64,000 nucleotides of DNA from Candidatus Poribacteria bacterium. Its GTDB lineage: Bacteria > Poribacteria > WGA-4E > UBA9662. Below are positions 35,280-45,000 of the stretch, one piece after another (the first letter of the stretch is position 1; each line of letters opens with the position of its first letter). The notes below the pieces were generated by a model, which had not been told where the DNA came from, searched no databases, and was given only the letters and a program-made list of their open reading frames with translations. The position numbers and the translations under genes are program-made. The stretch covers positions 70,516 through 134,515 of the forward strand of contig PAQF01000086.1 in the NCBI GenBank assembly GCA_002709695.1, written 5' to 3'.

Positions 35280-37166
35280 TTAGAATACTCCATCAATTAT
35301 CACTTTGACTTGAGTAGACCCAGCGTCTGAGGCAAAAGTCATGTAAAGCATATCAAGTTCATCATTGTAAGTATAACTTCCACCACCGTTTGATCCTTTG
35401 ATTTGGAATTTCAGTCGGAAGCTTCTCCCGAAATCGTAATATACATTGGCTCCCCAGCCCACACTTCTCGCTGAAAAATCCAAGTGACTTTTGTTACCTG
35501 GATCAAAAGCATACTTAATCTGTCCCATATTTGAGACCGAAAGGTTAATCTCTCCCCCTACTTCCCTATAGGTGTAGGGGTTATGATCTCGGATCAGTTC
35601 AAAGCCCAACGCAATGCTCTGCTTTAAGCTATCTTTGACTGTTCGACCGTCAGCAACAAAACTACCTCGAAAATCTTCGAAGGCAGGTGTACGATAGTAC
35701 AGATCATCAGTTGTTTCATTCCAGCCGATGGTGTGAGTTAGTTTCATTTGAAAGTCTTCGTTAAAATCGTACTTCAAGGCAGTAGTAGCATCTATACTGT
35801 TTTTGACTAGATCTTGTTCGTAATCTGCTCCTAGAGAAACGTCGGCATCTAAATCATCTTCATTATCGATCCACACTCCTTCATCACCACGTTGGTATGT
35901 GAGCTGGACTTCGGTTTGTAGTGCGGAGCGAACGAACGGGGAGGTTGGAGAAAACTTACTTACTTGTAACGATTGGGTATTGATAAAATAGAGATTGCCA
36001 CTTGAATCAATTGCTTTCAAGTCTAAGTTGGCAAAATTCTTATCTTCTCGTTGAAAACGAATCAGGGTCTTTTCTAGAAAAGACCCGTCGGAACCAAATC
36101 GCTGAACTTTCAGGAATTGGCTCTGAAAAGTTCGTTTTTTACTGGAAAGTCTCTGGAATTTAGGAGTCATCAATGGGTCGTTCATGCGCGTTGGTAACTT
36201 GGAAGCGGATAATTTCCAGTATCGCGATTTATCTGCTACAAGAACCGAGTTATCTGCTAACACTACCAGATGGTAAGGGGATATTAATGCCCCATCATCG
36301 TAGCCGTATTCCCCGAAAGCTGAGACGAACTCACCACTGGCATTATATTTCAAGACGCGATGCAGTTTTTGATCGACAATGTAAATATAACCTTCCAAAT
36401 CAATCGTCATGTCAGTGGCTTTAGCTACCTGTCCAACGCCGGGTTGATCAACCGTGAATGTTGATAATATAAAACCTTCTGCAGAGATCTTCCGAACCTC
36501 GCCGTCATCGTAAATGTACATATTTTCTTGCTCATCAACCGAGAGAAAGAAGGTTCTCTTGGTATTTCCTTGCGGCAGAAAAAGCGCATAGTGTCCCTCA
36601 GAGTCTAAAGCGGGGGCCGCAGTGTCAAAAAACTGAGAGTACTGAGAAAGTAATTCATGGTTTAATGGAAGAGATGTATTGGTTAATGAGGAATTATTTA
36701 GGGATTTAATTCCTAAATGAGTTAGATGGTGTACAAAATAAGTTTTGATGAACTGACCTTCGGCATCGAATTTGTGAATACATGCTCCGTAAGTGAAGAG
36801 CTTTGGGGCATCTGCTCCTTCAATCGGGGAAATTTTCCAGTCTGAAACATAAATTTTCCCATCAGTACCAATAGCCATATCTGTGATATTGGCAAAGATA
36901 AACTTTTTTGGGTTGCTCCTAATTGTAAAATCGAGAGTTCCATCTGGCATAAGTTTTTGAATTTTTCGCATTCCCTTGCCGTTATCAGCAATGTAGATGG
37001 CACCTTCTTGGTCAAAGCTAAATAGTGTTTTGTCCGAAAATTTCCCTCCATTATTACCTTTCCCTCCGAATTGAAATTCAAATTTCACTTCCTTGGCAAA
37101 GCCAAATAATATGTTAGCAGACAAGAGAGTCATAACCGCAAATGATAAGGATCTTCGGAGTATCAT
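35280..37166 (-). CDS. NHL-repeat beta-propeller fused to a C-terminal barrel-like domain
   Basis: 628 residues with a signal peptide ([24 protein letters not shown]). Residues about 30-400 hold NHL-type blades, recognisable by repeated D-x-EG-x-IYI-D pattern ([43 protein letters not shown]). From about 410 the protein changes to long amphipathic strands ([51 protein letters not shown]) and ends VKVIIDGVF with terminal Phe, as in outer-membrane barrels. The start overlaps the nusB stop by four bases (ATGA). Function unknown; probably cell-surface. Confidence 0.72.
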   Translation of the reverse strand: MILRRSLSFAVMTLLSANILFGFAKEVKFEFQFGGKGNNGGKFSDKTLFSFDQEGAIYIADNGKGMRKIQKLMPDGTLDFTIRSNPKKFIFANITDMAIGTDGKIYVSDWKISPIEGADAPKLFTYGACIHKFDAEGQFIKTYFVHHLTHLGIKSLNNSSLTNTSLPLNHELLSQYSQFFDTAAPALDSEGHYALFLPQGNTKRTFFLSVDEQENMYIYDDGEVRKISAEGFILSTFTVDQPGVGQVAKATDMTIDLEGYIYIVDQKLHRVLKYNASGEFVSAFGEYGYDDGALISPYHLVVLADNSVLVADKSRYWKLSASKLPTRMNDPLMTPKFQRLSSKKRTFQSQFLKVQRFGSDGSFLEKTLIRFQREDKNFANLDLKAIDSSGNLYFINTQSLQVSKFSPTSPFVRSALQTEVQLTYQRGDEGVWIDNEDDLDADVSLGADYEQDLVKNSIDATTALKYDFNEDFQMKLTHTIGWNETTDDLYYRTPAFEDFRGSFVADGRTVKDSLKQSIALGFELIRDHNPYTYREVGGEINLSVSNMGQIKYAFDPGNKSHLDFSARSVGWGANVYYDFGRSFRLKFQIKGSNGGGSYTYNDELDMLYMTFASDAGSTQVKVIIDGVF

Positions 37167-37921
37167 ATTTTCTGTCTTTTCTCTTCACTTTGGTTAGAAT
37201 TGTTTTCCAATCGATTAGCTTCGGTATGATTGGTGAAGCTCAGTTGCTTAACTTTATCTAAAACACCATTAACAAATTTGGCGGAGTCGTCAGTACCAAA
37301 GATTTTAGCGAGTTCAACTGCTTCATTAATTGAAACAGCGAAAGGAATGTCTGCAAGAAATAAGATCTCATAGGTGGCTAGCCGTAAAGCTGACAAATCG
37401 GTAAGTGGCATCCTATTGCGTGTCCAATGTTCTGAAGCGGAATCAATCAATTGGTCGATCATAGCCAAATGTTCAATGGTGCCTTGAACTAATGAATTGG
37501 CAAAATCGATTATGTCGTCTGTTGCTTCAAAGGCCTTAAGCAAAATTTCTCGTTTCTGCTCGGATGGGTGAGCAGAAATTTCAACAGTTTCGTCTTCATC
37601 TTCTTCATTTCTATTCCAGAATAAATTCTTGAATAAATCAACTAACTCTTGGTTTGAATTATGAGGACTTTTTTTCTGGGTTTCAAATTTTTCTTGGAAA
37701 GTAAGCACTTTTTGGTTGAAATCATCTTGAGCTTTCTCTGTCTGGCTCGTATTTCCATGCAACAACCACCGAAATACACTGAGTGGATAAAACCCATCTG
37801 ATACATTTGTATCTGGTTGGTTCCAGAAGTATGTAAAATCAAGGTCAGAGCTGTCCTGATATATTTCAAGTTGATAAAGCATTTGGAGTGCAAAGGCCCG
37901 TGCCTTAGTACGCCACATCAT
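37163..37921 (-). CDS. nusB: NusB-family antitermination protein with a large insertion
   Basis: 252 residues against about 140 for NusB. The N-terminal helix ([17 protein letters not shown]) and the C-terminal part ([63 protein letters not shown]) are standard NusB. Between them, residues about 35-125 are an acidic, low-complexity insertion (a run of Glu/Asp near 105-112). NusB with NusE binds boxA RNA in rRNA antitermination. Upstream AAGGAG is 11 bases before ATG 37921, and a second ATG follows at once. Coupled to the NHL/barrel gene. Confidence 0.85.
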   Translation of the reverse strand: MMWRTKARAFALQMLYQLEIYQDSSDLDFTYFWNQPDTNVSDGFYPLSVFRWLLHGNTSQTEKAQDDFNQKVLTFQEKFETQKKSPHNSNQELVDLFKNLFWNRNEEDEDETVEISAHPSEQKREILLKAFEATDDIIDFANSLVQGTIEHLAMIDQLIDSASEHWTRNRMPLTDLSALRLATYEILFLADIPFAVSINEAVELAKIFGTDDSAKFVNGVLDKVKQLSFTNHTEANRLENNSNQSEEKRQKI

Positions 37922-38146
37922 CTTACGAATATCTCCTTAATTTCGAGAACCATCGCTTTTGCAACCTCAAGTTACTTGCGATTTAAGGATAGCATATGCT
38001 TAATTAAAATTGATAGTAAAAATGCCTTGTCTATTTCCTTCGTGCACAACTCTAAAAGCTGAAAAGGTGTACATGTCTAGTGTGTAATCTTGTATACTAT
38101 TAAAAGCTTTGGAAAAGCGAATGTAATTATACATGGTGTTTGAATT

Positions 38147-39277
38147 GTGGATTACTATAAAATTCTAGGACTTTCAACGTCTGCTACACTTGGTCAGATT
38201 AAAAAAGCGTTCCGCCGGTTTGCGATTGAATTCCATCCTGACAAAAATCCTAATAATCCTATTGCTGAAGACAAATTTCAGAGGGTGTCAGAAGCATATG
38301 CTGTTCTGTCAAACCCGGAAAAGAGAGCAAAATACGATCGATCTTATACTGTTGCTCAAGATAGGGCAGAGCAGCGCTCTGCTAGAGAGAGTCAACAATC
38401 TTTTACTAGGACGAAGCCAACATCAAAAACAAACAACGAATCTCCAACTCCGGCTGCACACTCAAAGGAAAGAAGGAATTTCTCAGGTACGTCTTTCTCG
38501 GATTTTTTTACTGATTTCTTCACTGAATCAGAAGATCAGAAAACAAAAATCAAAAGACCCATACGTGGTGAAAGCATTCAACAAATTCTTGAGATAGATC
38601 TAAAAGATGTTATGCAGGGAGGCCAATTCATGGTTCCTGTAACCATTCAAGAAATCTGTATCCGGTGTAATGGAGTTGGAAGACAAGGAGCCATCGACTC
38701 GCGTGGATGTCGAAGATGTGCAGGGACAGGTACTATCGAGGTTCAGATGGGAAACGTTGATGTGAAGCGTGTATGTCCCAGTTGCTGTTATAACATCGAT
38801 GACAAAGGAATTCCCTGCTTCAATTGTCGGGAAACAGGTAGAATTGAGAAAACACACACAATAATGGCCACTGTAAAACCGGGGGTTAAGGACGGTACAC
38901 GCTTAAGGATGCTTGGTAAGGGCGAACCAGGTGTCTACGGTGGGCCAAACGGGGATTTGTTCCTGAAAGTTTGGGTTCGAGAGCATCCATACCTCGTACG
39001 ACGTGGAAACAATCTCCATAGCGAGGTGGAGATTGATTTTATTGATGCCATTTTAGGGAATCGGGTTTCGGTACAAACGCTTGATGATTTGATTCCTATT
39101 GATATTCCTCCTGGAACGCAACCCAACCATGAGTTTAAACTTACTGGGAAAGGGCTTCCGAATGAAGAAGGAACAGATATTGGTGATCAAATTGTAACAC
39201 TTCGAATCAAACTGCCAACCGAAATTTCATCGTACCAGGTGGAGTTGCTCCAAAAATTTCATCTGGACCCACCGTAA
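38147..39277 (+). CDS. dnaJ: Co-chaperone DnaJ with a reduced zinc-finger set
   Basis: 376 residues. The J domain (DYYKILGLSTSATLGQIKKAF, with HPD in EFHPDKN) is complete. The following linker is Ser/Thr/Lys-rich and lacks the usual Gly/Phe-rich character. Of the four CxxCxGxG zinc modules, two are normal (CIRCNGVG, CRRCAGTG), and two are degenerate though they keep both Cys (CPSCCYNI, CFNCRETG). The C-terminal substrate-binding domains are intact (KPGVKDGTRLRMLGKGEPG, PIDIPPGTQPNHEFKLTGKG). GTG start. No dnaK or grpE nearby. Confidence 0.9.
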   Translation: MDYYKILGLSTSATLGQIKKAFRRFAIEFHPDKNPNNPIAEDKFQRVSEAYAVLSNPEKRAKYDRSYTVAQDRAEQRSARESQQSFTRTKPTSKTNNESPTPAAHSKERRNFSGTSFSDFFTDFFTESEDQKTKIKRPIRGESIQQILEIDLKDVMQGGQFMVPVTIQEICIRCNGVGRQGAIDSRGCRRCAGTGTIEVQMGNVDVKRVCPSCCYNIDDKGIPCFNCRETGRIEKTHTIMATVKPGVKDGTRLRMLGKGEPGVYGGPNGDLFLKVWVREHPYLVRRGNNLHSEVEIDFIDAILGNRVSVQTLDDLIPIDIPPGTQPNHEFKLTGKGLPNEEGTDIGDQIVTLRIKLPTEISSYQVELLQKFHLDPP

Positions 39278-39575
39278 TTGATCTTCATAATCGGTTTACC
39301 TGAAGAATTAGTTGAATTGCCTGCACATACCTCACACTTCTTCGACTATAGTAAAATTCCAAACATTCGTAATTCTTGAGTCAATTTTTAAGAGATTGTA
39401 GTTTTTCTTTAGTTGAAGTCCTAGTTTGGAATGTAATTCAGTGATTGTGAGGTCGGTTTTCATCGAGCTAGATATTTCCCTATAAACTTTGGCTTGTTCT
39501 CTTTATTTAATTTCTTTGGCCAAAATATTGTTCATTTCGAGAGGTTAAACACTGTGAGGAAGCGTTAGCAAAGCC
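39278..39575. other. Intergenic region, about 300 bases, nothing recognised upstream of the promoter
   Basis: AT-rich gap after dnaJ. No ORF or RNA gene stands out. The last part carries the inverted repeat and promoter listed separately. Confidence 0.45.
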
Positions 39576-39604
39576 TTGCTAATTAACGGTACACATGCTA
39601 TGAT
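39565..39604 (+). promoter_or_regulatory. Promoter with palindromic operator-like site over the -35 box
   Basis: TTGCTA (39576-39581), a 17-base spacer and TATGAT (39599-39604) form a good sigma-70-type promoter. The -35 box is the right arm of a perfect inverted repeat TTAGCAA-AGCC-TTGCTAA (39565-39582), as expected for a repressor operator. It drives the AAA+ ATPase and the giant surface protein. Confidence 0.55.
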
Positions 39605-39630
39605 ACAAACAGCAAAACCCTACGAATAAA

Positions 39631-42033
39631 GTGAAGAAAATGCCCAGCTTTTTTGACCGAATTGCCAAGGAATATAAAGCCGGTTCCGCACATATGTTTA
39701 TGCTTCACTATAATACATATGATTTGGCAAAAGATGCGGAACATGGATATTTGCCAATATTCTATTATCTTATGGAACAATTGAATATGACTGGGTGCGA
39801 TATTGTTCTTGGGTATACGCCATCACAAGGAATCATTTGGCCGCAAATAGATCATTGGAAATGGATCCAACGTTCACTTGGGCTGGTTAGCGAGGATGTT
39901 AAATGGGTTGGTGAAATTCAGGGAGACTTACCTTCTGTCGGCCAGTTTGATGAGCAGGGAACGTTTATAGCAGAGGAACTGGGGCTAGGGCGAATCCGTG
40001 CTTCAGTTGGCAATGTACGTACTGAATCACCTCAGTTCCGCATTACGGATGACCAGATTAAGCAACTTGAAATTTCACCTCAACAATTTGAGATAGAATC
40101 TGGTCAAAAAATCCGGCTAAAATTAACTGGTTTTGATGTGTTGAATCGCCCAATTGGGATTCAGCAAGCACATTGGAAAGTTGAAGGAGGAATTGGTGAT
40201 ATAACTCATGATGGTGTATTTACTGCTTCAAAGGCAGGTAAAGGGAAAATCACTGTTCAAATACATAATGTGGGTACGGAGTCTGATGAAATCGTGGTTA
40301 TTCCTGGAGATCTTGCCAAAATCAAATTTGAGGAGATGCCAAGAGAGATAAAACCGAGGGAACCCTATAAATTCGAACTTGTTGGTGAGGACTCGAGTGG
40401 TAATTCGGTAGAAATTGAAGATGCTCAATGGGAAATTGTTTCTGAGCGCGAAGTAAATCCACATCGCAAAAAAATTAACTCTGGTGTAATACACGAGAAG
40501 ATGCATGAAGATCCTTTCATTGGATCAGGTAAACTTCCAATAACTTCTGATTGGTTAAACCAACTGAATACACTTTTCAACACAACGAGATATAAAGTTG
40601 GGTTGGTGATGTTCTATACGGAAAAAATCGCGCCAAATGGGGATATGTCCATACTCTCAGAAGAAACAGCGACATTTTTGGATACGCTACAGAGGTGGGC
40701 AATGGACTTCGATATAAGACTGAAAAAGCATCTCTTACTGATGGTGGCACATGATATTACCGAAGTTCATCCTGTGTTGACTCAAAGTAGTGATATCCCG
40801 GTTGTGGAAATTCCTTTTCCTGATTACAATGATCGATTTGAATTTATTAATCATTTAATCAGCTTGCCTGTTCAGACCAACCCGGAGTCACAAGCGCAAA
40901 TTACGACACAGATAAAACTTCACCCGGATTTAACGATGGAACAAGTTGCCCAAGATACCGCGGGCCTTACCCTTTTTGGTATTCATGATGTTGCTTTGCG
41001 GGCGGAAGAGGTTCGTGAACCAATTACACCAACGCTGATTGATCAGTATCGGCGTGAGAATGTCGAGATTCATAGTCGTGGTTTGCTAGAAGTTGTGTCG
41101 ACTCCCTACAATCCGGTGCTTTTTGTTGGTGGCATGAGACACGTTGGTGAGATAATGAAAGATATCTTGACTGCTATCCGTCAAGGTGATCTGAAGCGTG
41201 TGCCACGGGGATTGTTGCTGTTGGGACCTCCTGGTACTGGTAAAACCTTGTTAGCTCAGATCATTGCAAGGCACAGTGGATTGACTTTTGTTCGACTTAA
41301 AAGTCCACGAGAATGGATTGGTATTGAGAAGCCTATGGCAGGGGATGGGAAATCGTATCAAAGCGATTTAAGGATGGCACTTAGTTTTGTTCAAGCCGTA
41401 ATACCGGTAATTGTTTTTGTCGATGAAATCGATTTGGTCAGTAGTCCACATGTAGGTCATGGAACTCAAACACCAAACAGTATGTTGCCTGCTGAATTGA
41501 CTAATATGATTAGTGATCCAGAATACCATGGTAAAATCCTCTGGATTGGTGCATCAAATCGTCCCGATGCCATTGATCCTGTGTTTCGACAACGTGGTGT
41601 TTTTGATCATCGATTAATTTTGCTTCGGCCAACTGGCCAGGAACGTGCTGATATTCTGGAGAAACTTTTCAGAAAACATCAGATTACATTTGATAGTATT
41701 GATTTCAGTCAAACAAACCGAGCAACACGGAGACTGAGCGGTGGGGATCTTGAGCGTATTGTGTTAAGGAGTTATAATCTCGCTAAACGACATGAACGTG
41801 AGGTTGTTTCCCAAGAAGACTTGAATCGAACCATTGACGATTACATTCCTGAACATTCACCTGAAATGAACGAGTTTATGGGGCTTTTGGCACTTCGTGA
41901 AGCAAATTCTCGATCAATGATTCCACCGAATTTGCCTCATGAATTAAGAGAATATGTTGATGGAAACCGAATTGACAAGCAAAAAATCAATCGTCGTCTT
42001 CAAGAATTAAAGAATTCTCTTGGTATGTCTTAA
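39631..42033 (+). CDS. Ycf46-like AAA+ ATPase with an Ig-like (Big_2-type) insertion
   Basis: 800 residues. The C-terminal third is an AAA+ module: Walker A GPPGTGKT (about 531-538), Walker B VIVFVDEID (about 595-603), sensor 1 GASNRPD and a lid ending in the STYNL-like RSYNLAKR. The region before it (LMVAHDITEVHPVL, then VVEIPFPDYNDRFEFI and LTMEQVAQDTAGLT) resembles Ycf46-type ATPases. Residues about 140-275 are unlike the rest: two beta-rich Ig-like units (EISPQQFEIESGQKIRLKL, DGVFTASKAGKGKITVQI), typical of surface proteins. No signal peptide. Start GTG 39631 or ATG 39640. Twelve bases before the surface-protein gene. Confidence 0.8.
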   Translation: MKKMPSFFDRIAKEYKAGSAHMFMLHYNTYDLAKDAEHGYLPIFYYLMEQLNMTGCDIVLGYTPSQGIIWPQIDHWKWIQRSLGLVSEDVKWVGEIQGDLPSVGQFDEQGTFIAEELGLGRIRASVGNVRTESPQFRITDDQIKQLEISPQQFEIESGQKIRLKLTGFDVLNRPIGIQQAHWKVEGGIGDITHDGVFTASKAGKGKITVQIHNVGTESDEIVVIPGDLAKIKFEEMPREIKPREPYKFELVGEDSSGNSVEIEDAQWEIVSEREVNPHRKKINSGVIHEKMHEDPFIGSGKLPITSDWLNQLNTLFNTTRYKVGLVMFYTEKIAPNGDMSILSEETATFLDTLQRWAMDFDIRLKKHLLLMVAHDITEVHPVLTQSSDIPVVEIPFPDYNDRFEFINHLISLPVQTNPESQAQITTQIKLHPDLTMEQVAQDTAGLTLFGIHDVALRAEEVREPITPTLIDQYRRENVEIHSRGLLEVVSTPYNPVLFVGGMRHVGEIMKDILTAIRQGDLKRVPRGLLLLGPPGTGKTLLAQIIARHSGLTFVRLKSPREWIGIEKPMAGDGKSYQSDLRMALSFVQAVIPVIVFVDEIDLVSSPHVGHGTQTPNSMLPAELTNMISDPEYHGKILWIGASNRPDAIDPVFRQRGVFDHRLILLRPTGQERADILEKLFRKHQITFDSIDFSQTNRATRRLSGGDLERIVLRSYNLAKRHEREVVSQEDLNRTIDDYIPEHSPEMNEFMGLLALREANSRSMIPPNLPHELREYVDGNRIDKQKINRRLQELKNSLGMS

Positions 42034-42045
42034 GGGGTTAGCTTT

Positions 42046-45000
42046 GTGGCTAAATATTTTTTCTACAGTAGCATTGCGCTTCTGCTAGGGTTTCTATTTT
42101 ATCCGAGACATGACGTTAATCTAAGTCAGAGCCAATATTTCATCAAGCCCATTCGCAAAATGGATTCTTCCCCACTCCAATCGACAGATTTGATCAGAAG
42201 CGACCCCCCTTTTGCCACTTATGATCTTGGTTATGTTTATTTGGTTGATAAAGCTAAGGTGCAATTTGAAGACCCAAATGAGAGTGGACCGAAGCAATTT
42301 GATATCTGGGTTGGAAAGGATAGTTCTCAGTCACGTTTTACACGGGTTTTCTCTTATGTTGGGAATTCTCGTGAATACAATTTTGCGTTGCAACCCTTTC
42401 AATTTCCAACCGAAGTACGTTGGATTCAAGTTGTGGTTAATGATTGGTTTAATAATAAACCAAATTTAAAAGTTGATAATTTTCAAGTTGGATTAAGATA
42501 TAAATCTCATGCACCTATTCAATCGATGACTTCCAATTTTAATCAAGTTGACTTGCCTATACTAAGGGATCTGATTCATTTTGAAGGCTCAAAATGGGTG
42601 GCAGCTCAACGAGTGGAAACTGAAGTTGAGGACAAGGAGAAAGGAGTCGAGATAAAATATGAAACACCGAGAGCGTCCATTTCTGTTACGGCGGATATCG
42701 GTGAAATTCAAAAAATATACGGTTTTCAGTTGACTACTGATGGTCCTGGAGACAGCGTTGAGACCTACTCAGTTGCTATAAGCTCAAATGAACAAAATTA
42801 TCAGCAGGTCTATACATCTCCGCAATTGCCGGATGAGACTGTAGTAGACCAACAGCTCTTTGACATACCGGTGATAGGGCGTTACATTCGTTTACATATT
42901 GAAGAAGGTGATTGGCATGGTGATTACGCTGAGATCCGTGAGTTTGAAGTTTATACCAAAGACTATCGACCTAATAATTTGGAGAGAGAATTCGGGAACT
43001 ATAATGCCATCCAAATGCAACACGAAAGGCTTGGTGAGGCAAATAACGCATTGGCTCCACACTTGATACAAGGATTTGCCTTTGAACGAGAAATCTCTGG
43101 CGAAAATCGATACTTTCTTGCTGAAGGTACCGAACCCAATAAAGTTTCCCCAGGTAACCCTGATTCCGCCAGAAGTTTTTCTTACCATTATGATGCTGTA
43201 AAGATTGGATACAGCCAACTTAAACCTTGGATGCTCTATTGGGTAGAAGTAGAATATCTGCAAGAAAATAGCGGGATGCGTGTTCAAAACCTCTTAGCGG
43301 ATGGTTATATTCTTCATCCCGCAATGAGGATACCTTCAGGGAGTTTCAGTACTGAAACTATGCCTATCCCCTCTGAAGCCTATGCTGATGGGCGTGTGGA
43401 ACTTCATTTCAATCGCATTACTGGTCCCAATGCAGTCGTTTCAGAGGTGCGACTATACGAAGCTAGGCCCATCGAAATTTCGGCCCCTGAAATGGTAGAA
43501 TCTCAAACACTTCCGCTCGACCAAATTGGTCGTGCCATTAAGGTAGATCAGGGGATTGTAATTGATGGCTATATAGAAGATTGGCACCTTTTATATCCAC
43601 ATACTGCACGTGAAATCGACCCGAATCCAAAAAATTTTGGTCGGTTTTTGGATTCTGAACCAGTAAAAGACATTGTTACACTTTATACCCAATGGAACGA
43701 GGAAAATTTTTATATTGCTGCAGCAATCGACCATATTGGGCTTAAAAGTACTGATCGTGATGTAATTCATATTTTTTGTGATACTACCAGACAAGCTTCA
43801 ACTGGCATGTATAAAAAAAATGACCACCATTTCGTTTTGACAATCTACAGATCGAGCGAAAATCAGCTTTTTGTTCATCCAACTCAGACTCATCATCATA
43901 TGGATGCGATCCCTAAGAATATTAACTTTCATAAACATATTGACACCAAAATCATGCCAACGGATAAAGGATACAACCTAGAAATACGTTTCCCAAAGGA
44001 TCTAGTTCTTCAGAATTACGAGCCCGACATTGGAAAATCGATTGGATTCAATTATATCTATTCTGTGGGAGATCGCAGTTTTGCTTATGCTTCCGGTGAT
44101 GTAAACGCATCACCCAGTGATTGGAATCCGATTGAATTGGTCAGCCAAATTAGCGGTCGGGTTGTATTCATGGACGAACGGTTGTTAATGCCGATACCCA
44201 CTTTTGCAGCGGGCGATACAATTAGCCTATGTGTGTGGGATGCAGACAGCAATGCCGATCGCACAAATTCGGAGTCAATTCAAGCCTCATTGGAAAATAT
44301 TACTACTGGTCAAACCATGCATCTTACATTATATGAGACTGATTTCATTACTTTAATCGATGGTATTAGGGGGGATAGGTCTGAAAATAGTTCTCTGTTT
44401 ACTAAGCAGGTTGTAACCGTCTTTGAGGAAGCACGTGATAAGTCTGGCACAACAGATAATTCTCCAAGTATATTGAAAGTACGTGGGAATGACCAAATTC
44501 TGTTGAATTACATTGATCCTTATTTCAGTCGTGACGAACAAAACAAGTCGGTTGAAGCTACCGTGATTGTAACCAGTGGAAACAACGGAAAAATCTTTAT
44601 TAATGGTGTTGATAAATCAGCTGAATTGGTTGAACTTGGTTCAAAACTTTATATTAATGTTCAAGATGCCGATGTATCGAAAAGTAGTGAGATTGAAGTG
44701 AAATTGTCAGTGAACGGAACCGATGAAAGAGAGTCAATTAAACTTTTGTTTGATCCGCAACATAACTATCATTCTGGTCAGCTTATGACTATTTATAGCG
44801 AAAAACCGAAACCGAATGATATGAAGCTTCAGGCAATTGGGATGCAAACGATTAGTGTTGAGTATACGGATCAACTACTTGACACAGGTGAGGCCAATGT
44901 GAAAATTCAGACCCAAGCAACAGTAAAAATTGGAGATACTGCACAATTGATTATCAACGGAGGCCCTATGTTCGAAGATATTCCATTTAGGACAGGGACT

